A DNA stretch of 64,000 nucleotides, taken from contig JAWNZC010000088.1 of the NCBI GenBank assembly GCA_035771165.1, forward strand, positions 3,385,001 through 3,449,000. Reading direction: 5' to 3'. Below the pieces are notes generated by a model, which worked only from the letters and a program-made list of their open reading frames with translations, was not told where the DNA came from and searched no databases. Source of the stretch: Paragorgia papillata. Taxonomy: Eukaryota; Cnidaria; Anthozoa; Scleralcyonacea; Coralliidae. The number at the start of each line of letters is the position of its first letter. Within the stretch, counting starts at the first letter, position 1. Position numbers and translations under genes: made by a program. Shown one piece after another: positions 48,914 through 61,480 of this stretch.

Positions 48914-51261
48914 TTATGTTCTGTCTTTGTTTTGCATTTTAGTGAAATAACAGAGTGCTTTCCTGGCAGAGACACGCCTTTTCTTTACCGTGGAAAGAAG
49001 ACGCAGGTGGACTCTTCAGAGACAGAGATGAAAGTAGCAATCCTGATGTTGGATATTGATGGGGGAAAAATTTGCACCAAACGCCCGAATGGAGTCATGG
49101 AGAATTGCCACTATCAAAGATGGAACAGTGACTGATGTATTGACATTGACTGGGCAAGGCAAACAAAAGCCACTGCTTCAACCTGACAAGTATCTCATCA
49201 AAACAGTGTACTGGCGACATTACAATGACCGTCACAGAGACTTCCGTCGCATGTCTACCACAATCACCAAGTCTACAGGAGAAGAGCTGCCATTAGGATT
49301 GCTTGAGTATTACTTCTTGCATGAGGAGCACTCAGTGAGCCCTCATAAGAACAAGAGGTCAGGCAAACCTTATTATCCAACAGCCCCATCAACAAAGAAG
49401 CTGATCAAAGAAAAGGTCTGTGGTGCCCAAGGCCCGACCACAATCTTTTCAGAGGCAACCAACTCTGCTGGAGGAATGCTAAATTGTGCAACAACTTCCG
49501 ATCTGCCTCGCAATGTTGGTCAGGTGAAGTATGCTAGAAAAAAACTGAACAAACAACATGATGAAAATGAATTCATGACTTTGCTAGATATGTCTGTCCA
49601 AAAGCCTTACATTAGGGGTTTTCAATGGACCCCTCAGCCTAGATTATTTTTTTCATGTACAGAAAGTCTTATGCAAATTGTAGAACTTTGCTGTCAGCCA
49701 GAAAGTACAGTTCCTCTTTGCTTGAACACTACCTACCACATAGGAAAATTGTTTGTAACAAGTACTACCTACCAAAACCCTATGATCGTAGATAGTAGGA
49801 CAGGAAAAGCAGCCAATATTTCTGGTCCTGCCATGTATCACACAACAGAGACCAAAGAAGATTTTGTTTATTTTTCACATACTCTTATTGAACAAAATAA
49901 CTCTTTTGAAAATCTGAGATTTTTAGGCTCAGACAGGGGTCAAAGCTTAATGGGTTTTATTTTGCCAATGAAAGGCACAGTATTGGTACCCTGCACCAAA
50001 CATGTTCAAGATGATGTCAAACTTAAATTGTCTAAAATTGGAATCACAGGAGATTTGAAAAATGAGATAATCTATGATATATTTGGGAATGATAAAGCAC
50101 ATGAGAAAGGGTTAATTGATTGTGACAGTGCTGATATATTTGATGATAAACTAACATTGCTGTCTAAGAAATGGAATTTACTTGAACAGGAAAGGGGGTC
50201 AAACTCTCCTCAGTTCTCAAAATATTTTGAGACTTTTATTGCCCAGGACATGAGAAAGGGAATGTTACCACTCATTAGAAAATAATTGGGCTTAGGTAAT
50301 GGTTTTTTCTATAATAATGCTTCAGAATGTTCACATTTCAAGTACAAATAAAAAATGTATGAATATAATGCACAGAAGCAACCTGGTTATCGCAAAAGTT
50401 TGCAGTGCTCTTGGAGCCAGGCTATTGATATTTACCACAAATTTGTAATTGACACAAGTCACAATGTCCAGTTGTGTGTAGTAGACAAGGGTCCTTATAA
50501 GCTAGCACCTTCTTATAGTCACTTGAAGATGGATGCTCTAGCTTGGGAGCAACTTGACCCAGAAAAAAAGAGAAGGCATCTGGCAAAAATTGATCCATTT
50601 GCAAAGTAGCATGAACCTTAATATAGACCTTTTTACCTAATGTAATGGATCTTTCAATTTTTAATATTACAGGATATCTGTGCAGACAACAATGTTGCAA
50701 TGACATTTGAAATGTCAGGATTACCAGAATATGTGCATGGATCGTGGGCAAATGCAGAAAAGATACTTGAGCTAGGTGGTATTTGTCAACATCCATCAGA
50801 TCCTGATAAATACTGTGTTATGTCCCTTACACAAGGGTATGTGCACACTGTTCAAAAGTTTATGTCTGGAAACATAAACTATTCTAACTGTCCTCGATTT
50901 GACAGTTATGGGATATGTGCTCATACACTTGCTCTGAGTATGTGGATAGGCACTGCTGATGAATATGTTGCCAAATATACACCTGGGGCCGGTTGTATAA
51001 AAAAGTGATTAACTTTAATCATGATTAAGAGTTAACCAGTGATTAACTTCTTAATCATGATTAGTTAATCACCCGGCAAAATTGCGTTGTATAAAGGGTG
51101 ATTAGTCGGGTGATTAACTAACCACTTTTTAACTCCCCCACGAGTGATTAAAATGTGATTAACATAATTAACATAAATTAACGGGGGTGTCATGTGATAT
51201 TTTTGGAACACCGTGGCCTTGTTTTGGAACCTTGCGACTGGCGTTCTCTTGAGATTTAAGG

Positions 51262-51549
51262 ATGGAAAATAGTTCGGATGACATGGTAAAAGGAGATATT
51301 ATTTTTGAAATATGCAGTGATTCTTTTGATGTACGATTGTGTGCACTGGAACAGTTAGATATTAAATTTTGGCTGGAAAATGGTCATGACAATGCCGCCA
51401 TGGTGGTGGTGACATGCTACTTCAGACACCACTTGAATATAAATTATGAAATGAATCGCGATCGAAGTGATGAAACAGACGAGAAAAGAAAAAGATTCAA
51501 ACAAGCGGTTTACATGATCATTTTAATTCAAACAATTTTAACAATATAA
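51262..51549 (+). CDS. Small ORF in the Harbinger element, unknown
   Basis: 95 residues, acidic N-terminus, a central HDNAAMVVVTCYFRHHLN and a polar tail. Harbinger elements usually carry a second (Myb/SANT or MADF) gene; I cannot confirm that this is it. It may instead be the first exon of a longer gene. Confidence 0.3.
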   Translation: MENSSDDMVKGDIIFEICSDSFDVRLCALEQLDIKFWLENGHDNAAMVVVTCYFRHHLNINYEMNRDRSDETDEKRKRFKQAVYMIILIQTILTI

Positions 51550-52720
51550 AACGGAGTGAATGAGTTATAAATATCTTTGTTTACTTTCTAATCAATACAT
51601 ATGGTGGACAAAGCTCTCTCCTTTGCAGCTGGTTCTTATGCTTTTGTGGTTAAAACTATGCTCGTTCTTGGTAAGCATTTATCATAGCTTGTAATTTGCT
51701 CAAATCTTTCATAATTTGGCTTTGGATTACAATCACCTTCTTGACATACCACTCTCTTGTTTTTTAATCACTGCATACGAATTAGTAACATTTTAATAGC
51801 ACTGTACAGTATGTACAGTATGACTTAGTGCTGTACCAGCTGCTCTAAATGTCTGGTAATTGTGTATTTGCTTGGGTCTTCTCAAGAAGGTTCAACCTAG
51901 AGGATGGCCATCAATAACAGCATCCTTCTGCTGCCATGAGAATGACAGAATTCTTTTTTGCTCTTCTATTTTTTTGTCTTAAGTGTGTTGGGCTGGCAGT
52001 ATGTAATTATGTCTATGTTGCTAATTGTAATGTCTACCTGGCAAGGGTAATAAAAATAGATAAGGATAGCTTTCGATCAGTTTTCTGTTACCAGTGAACT
52101 GGTAGGTGACTGATTTGAATAAACAAGAACAGCATTTTGATTTTATCTTATTATTAGTAAACTTGTTTAGAAGCTCAGTGTCATTGTAAAGAAACAGCAG
52201 GGCAACTGTTTTGGTAACAAGCAAGATGAACAAGTCATGAGATACTGTACTTGCATAATCTCTAATATTAACATTAATATACATACATATACAAAATAAA
52301 CCATTAATAATTTTTTGTAACTTCATGCTTGAACTAGACTTCTTTAACTTTGTTCAAAATGGTGATGAGGATGGTTTTCATTTATCTCATAGGAACTAAG
52401 GATGCAAAACAAGCCCTGTCAATTGTATAGCAAAAGGAGCATAAAAAAATGAACTAAGGAATGGTTTGGTGAGCCATATAATATCAAGGGCCTAAGCAGG
52501 AATGACTTACCAGAAAACTACATGCATGCCAAGTGTTGGGTTTACTTTCCCAGTTGTTGCAAACTAAATATCTATTATATAAAATAAAATGTTTTTTTTA
52601 TCTAGCTGCGACTATTCATATCAATCTGACTTGTGTGATTACTGTAAGAGCTCTATTAAGCTCCCCCTTTACAAGGTCAAAAATTAAAAAAGCCTGAGTG
52701 GGGCTTGATAGAGCTTTTAA

Positions 52721-52942
52721 GCCCTAATCAAACGAGAACGCAAGTCATCGCAAGTTGGCAGTCACGCTATCTCAGCCAGCCGCTCTGAATAGTTTCCCGA
52801 AAATATTATGTACCGTGACAAAGTTAAAACTTGTTTAAAACACTCATGAAACCTTTATTTTGTTAATTTGGGTGTTCAAACGACCGCTACAGAAATTCTG
52901 ACTGCCAACTTGCGATGACTTGCGTTCTCGTTTGATTAGGGC
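52721..52942. mobile_element. MITE with 44-bp TIRs, 222 bp
   Basis: Nearly perfect arms starting GCCCTAATCAAACGAGAACG and continuing through GCAAGTCATCGCAAGTTGGC. No clear duplication at the edges. Lies inside the Harbinger element. Confidence 0.75.
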
Positions 52943-53389
52943 TTTACAATATTCATAATATTCTTGCATGTGTTGATTGTTGTTATACACACTGAAGTTT
53001 ACTGCTTTATTTTTAAATAATGAACATTGCATGGAAGCTTGAACATAATTATACTTTTTTTTCATGCACTTAAAATAAATGTCATGTTTCTGTACATCCA
53101 TGTATTATTCTCAATGTATATTATAGGAATGAGTACATGTTCAATAAATAACAATTCAAGGAACTTTTTATACTGTAAAAATTTGTATAATTCGGAATCT
53201 GGGTTTTTATTATCAATTTTTATCATTACTAGTCATTGTAAATTGTTATTGTGTGTCACTGTACATTGTACAGTTTATTTTATATAGTACAGTCATGAAA
53301 ATACCGTATATTTTACCCACAATGCTTTAACTTTTATTGGTATTTGTAATAATGTATTTGTGTGCTGGTTGTATCTAGTTCTTTCCTGC

Positions 53390-54502
53390 CTGGTTGCTGG
53401 ATTGAGATAGGGAGTCATCAAGTAAGGATGACAGGCATATCCACTATCTCCCAGCAACACGCCATTGTGTTCAGGGTGTGCTCTCCTACATCAAGTGTCC
53501 TCCCCACCATTGATGTTCGGAATATAAAAGAATTGTGAATGGAACCAGGCCACTTTGCCACTACATTGGTTAGCCTACCTATATTTTTCCATTAAATATA
53601 TAATTTCTTAAATAAAATGCTTGTTTTTCCCCCCGTTTTTTTCCCTTTTACATGCTAGGCCATTTATGCCCTTGTAGGGGGTTCATATAACCTGGGGTTC
53701 ATAGCTGGTATAGGTATGGATCATACAAAAACACTGGCAAAATTTCCTACTCAAATTCTAATTATTTTTATTTTAACTTGTGTCCAAAAATGGTTAAGGG
53801 GTTATATGCTGTAGAGTAATTGGTTTGTGTCAGGGGGTGGGGCATAGGAACGGGTTTCCCCTACCATAAATTCAGTGCAGTAAATAGGTATATATTAGCC
53901 TTTTAAAATATAATTACTTAAATATTGTTTAATTAAATTTTTTTAAATTTTAAATTACTTTTGTCATCACGAATTACTTGCACATTGATACTATGAAATC
54001 CTTTCCGGTTAACATAAGCCGTGTTTACACTGCAAGCCATGGCCTGGCCCGGGGTAAATGTGTTGTGTTTACACTGGCATAAGCCTGGCCAAGGCCAAAG
54101 CATAGGGCAACAAAAGAAGCAAGCCCAGATATTCTGTCCAAGGTTTACACTGCCAAAAAGGCCAAAGTTAGGCCAAGGCCAGGCCAAGGCTTGCAGTGTA
54201 AACACGGCTATAATATTATTAGCTTCATTAGCCACGGGACCCTGGACTCGAACATGTGTTGCCATCTACCAAACTAAATAACTAATAACACAAGGAAAAG
54301 CAGCCAAGAGCTGTTCCTCTGCAGAAATTGAATGGTTACGGTGGGATATTGGCGGGATTTTCTCTGCTATTAGTGCTGCAATAAAATGTATGGAGTCTTT
54401 TCCAAACCGGTATCTACGTAGAAACTCATCTGACTCTTCGAAATTAACATAACGATTTAAATACTCGACGTAAGCGATTTCTTCGTCGAAATTCAGCGTC
54501 AT
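53390..54502 (-). pseudogene. PIF/Harbinger transposase remnants
   Basis: 54502-54300 encodes the N-terminal part (FLRRYRFGKDSIHFIAALIA, then PPISHRNHSISAEEQLLAA), the helical region before the nuclease. Around 53410-53470 the minus strand encodes VLLGDSGYACHPYLMTP, which holds an acidic residue of the DDE_Tnp_4 nuclease. The parts between are lost or intronic, and a MITE sits between them. Confidence 0.7.
54017..54209. mobile_element. MITE with AGCCGTGTTTACACTGCAAG ends, 193 bp
   Basis: Arms of about 22 bp, duplication ATA on both sides (54014-54016, 54210-54212). The inside is rich in GGCCAAGGCC-like palindromes. ORFs across it are artefacts of the palindrome. Confidence 0.75.
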
Positions 54503-55784
54503 AAATGAAGTGCCTAAGTATGGCTGCCATATTAAACTTTTTTCTTAATCATAGTTAAGAAAGTTAATCATACTTTGGACCATGAGTAACTTTAACGACA
54601 TTTTAATCATGATTATCGCTAATCACTTTTTTATACAAAGGGTTTAATCACCTTGTTAACTTTAATCACTTTTTAATCACAAAATGGGTGATTAAAAAGT
54701 GATTAAGAGTTTTATACAACCGGCCCCAGAAGTAGATAAATTTGTGAGGTTCCACTTACCTAGAAAAGCTGGAAAAAAGCCAGGAGAAAAAAGTAGGGTA
54801 AGGGTTAACCATAAAGAGCAGAGAAACACAGCTGGGTGGAAAGATAGGGTAGCAATCACAGACTCATCAAGTGCTGAATATTCCAAATATACTGTTACCT
54901 TTGTACGGGATACAGCTGCAACAACCTGTTATGGTTGTGGAGGGAAAGTTAGAGATAAACCAAGTCAAAATCCACCTCCACCCCCTTTTCATATCTTTCT
55001 AAAACGTTATGAGTGTAGAGTTTTTAAAAAACGAGGGGAAACCAATTTAAGTATTTCTAAGAATAAAGAGCCTGTATATTATCATCCCCTGCAGTCATGT
55101 TTAAACAAAAAACATGGTGAGGGGAATGCATGTAACATTGTTGTTCCAGATAACGTAAAGAAACAACTTTGCCAAGGGCATAAGGAAACATTGCTGAAGG
55201 AATTCAGCATTAAGATATAACCGCAGTTTCATTGTAATGGTTTAGATTTCTATGTCAAGATTTGTTGGTATAATCTGTACAGCAGAACTAGAAAATATCC
55301 ATACCTCTTTCAAATACAGTTCGTCCATTTCCAAGTCAGCGAGGATAGATAGACTGCGTAGCAGGCTAAGGGCTAGGTAGAAATATGCTAAACTGTGAGG
55401 AATCAATGTTTACTAGGGGGAGGGGTAAATTAATAATAAACATGAACATGGGGATATGGATATTTCCTGGAAATGCAGTGTTGTTTTTGTTGTATTCTAA
55501 CTTTTAAAAAGTTCTGAATAAAGTTGAGTTAACAGTTAAACAATTGTCCAATGCTTTACTATTACTATATTTGAATTGTAACAAGCAAACAAAGACATGA
55601 ATCTGAGAACAAGAATCTTTTTTAAATTACAGGCATTATTCACACAAGTCTTGGGATGAAAACAAATGTCATTTTTCAGTTCACTTCAGTACGTATAAAC
55701 TTCGGAGGGGGTTAAGGAAAATCTCCTAATGATGGCTGTAACAACCTAACACTACTGACCTAATATACTGTAGTTGCATTCTGC

Positions 55785-55963
55785 ATTAAACGAAATAAAC
55801 AATGAATAAATTAGGTTTACCTCTCGTTCACTTCCAATATCTCCGAGCTATCAGCCATCTTGACAACGCGCGCACGTATTTGTCGTCCGCTGACTTAATA
55901 TACTGCAGTTGCATTCTGCACTTCTGCATTCTGCATTCTGCATTCTGCAAATTACCCCCGCCG
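55785..55963 (-). repeat. MULE right TIR
   Basis: 179 bp, mirror of the left TIR without the MITE and with two more GCAGAAT units. It contains a second copy of the first coding exon and its splice donor, facing inward. Confidence 0.9.
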
Positions 55964-56360
55964 ACTGATTCATAAGTTGAAATATTACCTGTGGAGTTTC
56001 ATCTTTCCAAAGTTCCAGTTGTAGTGGAGTATTCCTTTTACTGGCTTCATTCCTTTATAAAATTATACAAACATGATTCATGGTTTAATTTCCATTGACA
56101 CACAATGTTAAATGTTAATAGCATTATTTAATTTGTCTTGATTCTTTTAGGTTTTTCAACAAAATAATTCTTAATAATATTAAATTTTTGTTGGATATCT
56201 GAACCTGATGTGGATGAAGAATATCCGATTGCTGCCCAGCATTGAGTCGAGGTACTGTATTTTCTTCTCTGTCATATTAATAACCTTTAGATTAATTAGA
56301 ACAATAGAATAATACAGTATGAGCGCTTTATTCTTGTAATGACTAAACGTTTGTTGACAT

Positions 56361-56530
<170 letters not shown>

Positions 56531-56674
56531 ACGCTCACTACCCTTGTGGAAGTTTGAGCACTCTGTGCCCATGCGCAATTCACGCTATCTGAATGTACTT
56601 CACGATGCTGTCCCACATGCGGTTGTCACCGACGATCGCATGTGTATAAGTAATTGGTGAAATTCATTCAGATT

Positions 56675-56733
56675 GTTCCAAGCTACACTGATGAGCTGTT
56701 GTACAGCGAAACACCGTGTCTGTAGATTGAACT
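56675..56733 (+). ncRNA. Type I hammerhead ribozyme, copy 1
   Basis: Core CTGATGA at 56688-56694, stem II GCTGT-TGT-ACAGC (56695-56707), GAAA (56708-56711), short stem III CAC-C-GTG (56712-56718), then TC with predicted cleavage after C56720. Stem I pairs CTACA (56683-56687) with TGTAG (56721-56725) and, beyond an internal loop, GTTC with GAAC. All conserved core bases are present, so self-cleavage of the plus-strand RNA is expected. Confidence 0.88.
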
Positions 56734-56885
56734 ATGTACGCTCCTTCACTTCGGTGTTGTTGAGCACTCTGTGAAGTTGCCGTGGGTATATTAGCGATAA
56801 TGCAACGCTCACTACCCTTGTGGAAGTTTGAGCACTCTGGGCCCATGCGCAATTCACGCTATCTGAATGTACTTCACCGATGCTG

Positions 56886-58021
56886 TAGCCTGCGAGCCGG
56901 CTCTCCTTTGGGGGATTGGGGAGAGAAGGAGAAGGAGAGCCTGCACGCGTAGTATTGTTTTCTTAGTAGTAGCGTTCCAAATTGGGACGCAGCTCACTGA
57001 TTGGAGGAGATGCTGATTGTTGACGTACAACCATATATTAATAGACTGCTGGTAATTTGTAAAATATTAAGTGCATTTGTGTCTGAAAGATATTTCCATC
57101 AGGTAAATATTTTTAATATCTTTGATCATTTATCAAGGGTTGTACGAACCGTATTAAAATCATATTATTAGGATAGACCCAGATCGATAGACCCGAATCG
57201 TTTTGAAACGAAATACTGACGTTTCGAGGGGAGTCCTTGCTTGAAATGTCAGCGTTTCAGATTCGTTCCAAAAATTTCATCACCTTTTCCCTTTGCCACG
57301 GTTGTTAAACACTTTAGTATAGTGTGAAAGTAAATCGTCCTCTCATGGATAAGTCATTTAATTGAAAATTTGGTATCAAAGGACAACTTCGCCACGATTG
57401 AGAAAATATCTATAAAACAAACGATAAGGTTCGAAACACCATTCGCGGCTGCAATACACACAGCTTTTTGTACCGGCCTGTAGCTCTCGGGATACGATTA
57501 TTTATATGACTGAAGTTCCTATGGCCAGACAAAGTTAAAGTCTGAAAGACTCCGGCTCCTTCTTTTCAGTTCTTCCACTCGATATGTGAAAATATATAGA
57601 GATAGGAAAAAGTCAGACAGGACGTACTGAAGTGGCACGGCGGCTATACGGCATATCATTATCTTGTCATTTGTGGAACAAGATGACTAGTAATTTCAGA
57701 ACTACGCATCGTTGAAATATATTGTGTACGTGTGTTGTTATATGTTGAATGAGCTTTCATTTGATGTAGAGTTGAAGATTTGTTTTATAAAACTTGTTAT
57801 TCTGTCCAAAATGTGCGAACAACTGTTCCAAATAATATTTAATTAGCCTATTAGTCTCTGGCGAGGAAGTAAAACCGTTTTCTTTGTTTACATTGCGTGT
57901 CTGGTTTGTGATTGGTCGCTTTTGACAACCCATTAGAAGGGGCGGCACTCAAATTTGATAGCTATGCGTGCAGGCTCTATATTTCACCTCCCGCCCTACC
58001 CAAGAGCCGGCTCGCAGGCTA
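56886..58021. mobile_element. Non-autonomous TIR element inserted in the retrozyme, 1136 bp
   Basis: Ends TAGCCTGCGAGCCGGCTCTC / GAGCCGGCTCGCAGGCTA, with a second inverted block AGAGCCTGCACGCGTAG further in. Duplication CCGATGCTG (56877-56885, 58022-58030; 9 bp, or 8 if the extra C is not original). No transposase. The duplication length suggests MULE or Merlin type. Confidence 0.8.
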
Positions 58022-58094
58022 CCGATGCTGTCCCACATGCGGTTGTCACCGACGATCGCATGTGTATAAGTAATTGGTGAAATTCATTCAGATT

Positions 58095-58153
58095 GTTCCA
58101 AGCTACACTGATGAGCTGTTGTACAGCGAAACACCGTGTCTGTAGATTGAACT
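58095..58153 (+). ncRNA. Type I hammerhead ribozyme, copy 2
   Basis: Base-for-base the same as copy 1 in the catalytic region (CTACA 58103-58107, CTGATGA 58108-58114, GAAA 58128-58131, predicted cleavage after C58140, TGTAG 58141-58145). Confidence 0.88.
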
Positions 58154-58269
58154 ATATATATATATACCTATCGAAGTTTTCATTTACAATATAAAAATTT
58201 AACAGAAGACTGAGAATTATAAACTACAATTGTGTGAAGAATTGTCAATTTCTAAAAGATATTTAAAAA

Positions 58270-61062
58270 CCAAGTATTTAACTTTAGGTAGGTCTATCAA
58301 AGTAATCGTTAAAATACGTAGGACAGTCAATGTTATTTACAATTTTAAAAACTAAAATATATCTTAGAAAGCGGCGTCGGTTGTGTAAAGTAAGGAGACC
58401 CAGGTGGTTACGCATTTGTTGTGTGCAAGTTGATCTGTTAGCGTGTAAGATGGTTCTCATTCTCTTGTTTTGAATTTTTTCAACACGGTCGGTAAGAACA
58501 GACCCACAATCATGCCATACGATTGAAGCATACACGCGTAAAAGTCTCGCAAGTTGTTACAGCATTGTTGCCTGAACAATGCTGTAACAACTTGTTGACA
58601 TATGTGAACAACATTGATAAATGAACAACAATGTTCATCATTGTTGCAACAAGTTGTTACAGCTTCATGAAACAACAACCGTTGTTCACGCATGTTGTAA
58701 CAACCGAAGAACGTGTTGATACATCAACCATGTTCACCATTGTTGTAACATTGTTGTTCATCGTTGTTATTTCATCATGTTGTTACAACATGTTGTATCA
58801 TGTGCGGACAACGTTGTTGGCTATAAAAATGTGCTCTTGGAACAACTTGTTTATGACTGTTGATTTATCCGTGAACAAGTTGTTCGAACCATAAGTGAAC
58901 AACTTGTTCACGGCGAGCAGCACAACATTGTTCACGGCGAGCAGCACAACATTGTTCACGCCTGTTGACAACCGTGAACAAGTTGTGCTTTTTTATGCGT
59001 GTAGTCGATAATAGGTAAGATTGTTTGCTTATAAACTCTGAGAAGGACTTCAGTTGGTAGAAAACCTGAAATACGATTCAGTAATTTCAGTTTGGGATAC
59101 GAGCGTTGACATATCCGATCAACTTGAGGTTTCCAGGATAGCGTATTATGTATGCGGAGACCAAGATAGTCAAAGGTGGATACTTCCTCAATCTTACTGT
59201 TGGAAAGATATATTTCCAGATTCTCAGCCATTTTAAGAGCAGGACGCGAACCAATTAACATTGTTTTGGTCTTCTTAATGTTGGCAATCATTCTATTCGA
59301 CTTTAACCAAGATTCAACGTTTTTAAGATCGTCGTTCATTGTGGCTTCGGCAGTATGTAGGGACTTGTGAGAATAATGCGCCTCCGAGTCGTCCGCGTAT
59401 AATGTGGATTGGCATTGCATGGACTATCAGCGATTGAGTTATAATATAAGCAGAATAGCGACGGTCCTAATACAGATCGCTGAGGGACACCACTAGTTAT
59501 ATGTCTAGTATCCGACTGGACTCCATTACAGAAAACGTATTGCTGTCTGTTTGTTAAATAAGAATTAATCCATTGAATGGCCAACTCACCAAAACCAAGG
59601 CTTTCCTGAGGTCTGGAAAAACGGCAACGGTGTAGTTCTTTTGATCGACCGCAGACTTCCATGAGTTTGTTACTTTTATCAATGCTGCTGTGGTCGAACC
59701 ATTTCTTGAGTAGGCAAATTGATGGGATTCACCAGAGGCATTCCGGGTAGCAAGTTGCTCAATCATCTGCAAATTTGCGGTCGTTTCACAAATTTTAGAT
59801 AGACAAGATAGCAAAGAAATTGGTCGATAATTATCGCGTTCGAAAGACGTCTGACCTTTAAAACTCGGGATAACTTTAGCAATTTTCCATTGGTCTGGAA
59901 AAGACCCATTCGACAGAGAGCAATTGATCAAAGATACTATGCTAGGAGCTAAACTGTTCGCAGCAATTTTGAGTATCTTCGGTAGTATTCTATCCTCACC
60001 CGCAGCTTTGTTCGGTTTTAAATCCTTTAATAGTAATTTTGCATCGTTCTCAGATATATTATGAAATTCGAAGGAAGATGTCCCTTTGGCAGCTTGTTGA
60101 GATGGTACTGGAGATGAATTGACAGGGACAGTTAACGTATTTTGGACCGGACCTTCTTCTTTATTATTATAGTTATCAGAGATTAACTGAGATACGACTG
60201 TAGTGAAATACATATTAAGGCTGTTCGCGATTTCCTTAGGATCAGATATTTCCTTCTCATTAATGATTATTTTTTCAATATCATTTATCTTACGCTTTGA
60301 AGGCAGCACGGTTTTCATAATCTTCCAGAATGCGCTGGGATTTCCTGTGGTTTTATCTAGTTTCTCTTTGAAATAATCAGTTCGAGCTTTACGAATAGCA
60401 CTAGTAATATCATTACTGAGACGCTTATAAATAGTATAGTCGTCTTCTAGCTTACGTTGCAACGATTTCTTTCTAGCTCGATCACGCTTACGCATTAGAA
60501 TAAGCACTTGACCATTGATCCATGGATAAGTGTTCTTTCTAATTCGTTTTCTTCTTTAGTCTCCTTTTGTTGACCTGGTAATACACCGTAAATAGGAAAA
60601 TGATCGCTGATTCCAGTCTTAAATAACTCCGAAGTAGAAGTGATTAATGCATCAATAAGAGTTTTTTGAGTAGTTCGACTGTCTGGTAGGTTCAGTAATA
60701 AGTTGTGTGAGTTGGTTTGAAAGTAGAAACTCGTCCAGAGCTTTTGTTTGCGGAAGATTCTTATTGAAGAAAACCTCGTGTCGTAGCTGATCGGACAAGG
60801 TCGTCTAGATAGCTAAAAAGGGTTGTGCAATCGAAGTTTGGAGCTCTATAAATACATGCGAATATGTCAGTTAGTTTTCCAATTTTGAGCTCAACGCATA
60901 TAGTTTCGACATTAGGGGCTTCTAAATCCATTCTTTTCTTAAATTTGCATCCATTCCGAAGATAAACAGCAACCCCTCCTCCTTTTTGTAATCTGTCCAA
61001 ACGTTCTATCTTGTATCCGGAAATATCGACAGCTAAAAGTTTGACAGAAATAGTGGGGCTGG
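58270..61062 (-). pseudogene. Non-LTR retrotransposon (CR1/Jockey-like LINE), 5'-truncated and broken
   Basis: Minus-strand frames give, in order: the end of an AP endonuclease (61062-60761; GGGVAVYLRNGC, IFACIYRAP), then a reverse transcriptase (60507-59554 with RPISLLSCLSKICE, 59662-59336 with GVPQRSVLGPSLF, 59420-58956 with LYADDSEAHYS, the catalytic YADD), and the C-terminal domain (58535-58284). Frameshifts near 60750, 59640 and 59400. The C-terminal part is split by a MITE at 58533-59001. Not functional. The 3' end lies near the retrozyme. Confidence 0.85.
58533..59001. mobile_element. MITE in the LINE, 469 bp, rich in AACAAGTTGTTCA motifs
   Basis: Ends CACGCGTAAAA / TTTTATGCGTG flanked by TA on both sides (58531-58532, 59002-59003). 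The interior is made of dozens of palindromic variants of GTTGTTCACAACAA-like sequence and a short tandem repeat TTGTTCACGGCGAGCAGCAC. The LINE frame rejoins across it. Confidence 0.75.
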
Positions 61063-61480
61063 ATGTTCACGAAATTGTTTTGCACTTATAAGTGTTTGCT
61101 TTGGTATTTAAATATAGTAATTCCCATTGTGCTTTTCGTGCTTGGCTTTGGCTTTTTGGCTTTATTGGGGACAACGTTAACTGATTTAGCTGTATACATT
61201 GATATATCATATACGTATGCACATATAATTTGCCACACACAATTCGACTTTATGCTAATTGTTCAGAACCTCTGACGAGTAAGATTTAAAATAAATGGTA
61301 TTGCACACACATTATGTTATGGGATGTTAGCTATCGAACCTGAATATCCCGTATTGCAACTATAGCTATAATGAATATGTTATTCATGTTAAGAAAAAGC
61401 GGGAATAAAATAAGCTTATAGTAAAATAATGACAAATGACGAAAGACGTAGGATTAAATAGTCCGGCATCTCTATTTAAC

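Larger units (their letters stand above)
50983..54729. mobile_element. PIF/Harbinger element nested in the MULE transposase, about 3.7 kb
   Basis: Ends CTGGGGCCGGTTGTATAAAA and TTTTATACAACCGGCCCCAG, with many subterminal GTGATTAACTTTAATC repeats. Interrupts the MULE reading frame between residues that rejoin at 54730. The target duplication is unclear. Contains transposase remnants on the minus strand and two MITEs. Confidence 0.8.
47237..55220 (+). pseudogene. MULE transposase with SWIM zinc finger, broken
   Basis: Exons 47237-47274, 47382-47459 and 48943 onward fit GT-AG and keep phase. A frameshift at the GGGGGAAAAA run near 49060 leads into a 400-residue frame (49056-50285) with the transposase core (LCLNTTYHIGKLFVTSTTY, AMYHTTETKEDFVYFSHTL, FLGSDRGQSLMGF). 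Stops at about 50283 and 50351 interrupt it; it resumes at 50355-50609 and 50673-51008, which holds the SWIM finger (NCPRFDSYGICAHTLAL). The Harbinger element splits the C-terminal region, which continues at about 54730-55220 with a C-x2-C motif (CYGCGGKV). Non-functional as read. Confidence 0.8.
47027..55963. mobile_element. Mutator-like element (MULE), 8937 bp with nested insertions
   Basis: TIRs starting CGGCGGGGGTAATTTGCAG, 9-bp target duplication. Encodes a MULE transposase with SWIM zinc finger, now split and mutated. Contains a MITE in the left TIR, a Harbinger-like MITE in an intron and a 3.7-kb PIF/Harbinger element in the transposase. Removal of the nested parts leaves about 4.1 kb. 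Confidence 0.92.

Noticed and set aside
53933..54281. ORFs on both strands over the 54017-54209 MITE
   Set aside because: Caused by the palindromic GGCCAAGGCC-rich MITE.
50983..54729. Intron of the MULE transposase gene
   Set aside because: The stretch has its own long inverted ends and Harbinger transposase remnants, and lacks GT-AG borders at the protein break.
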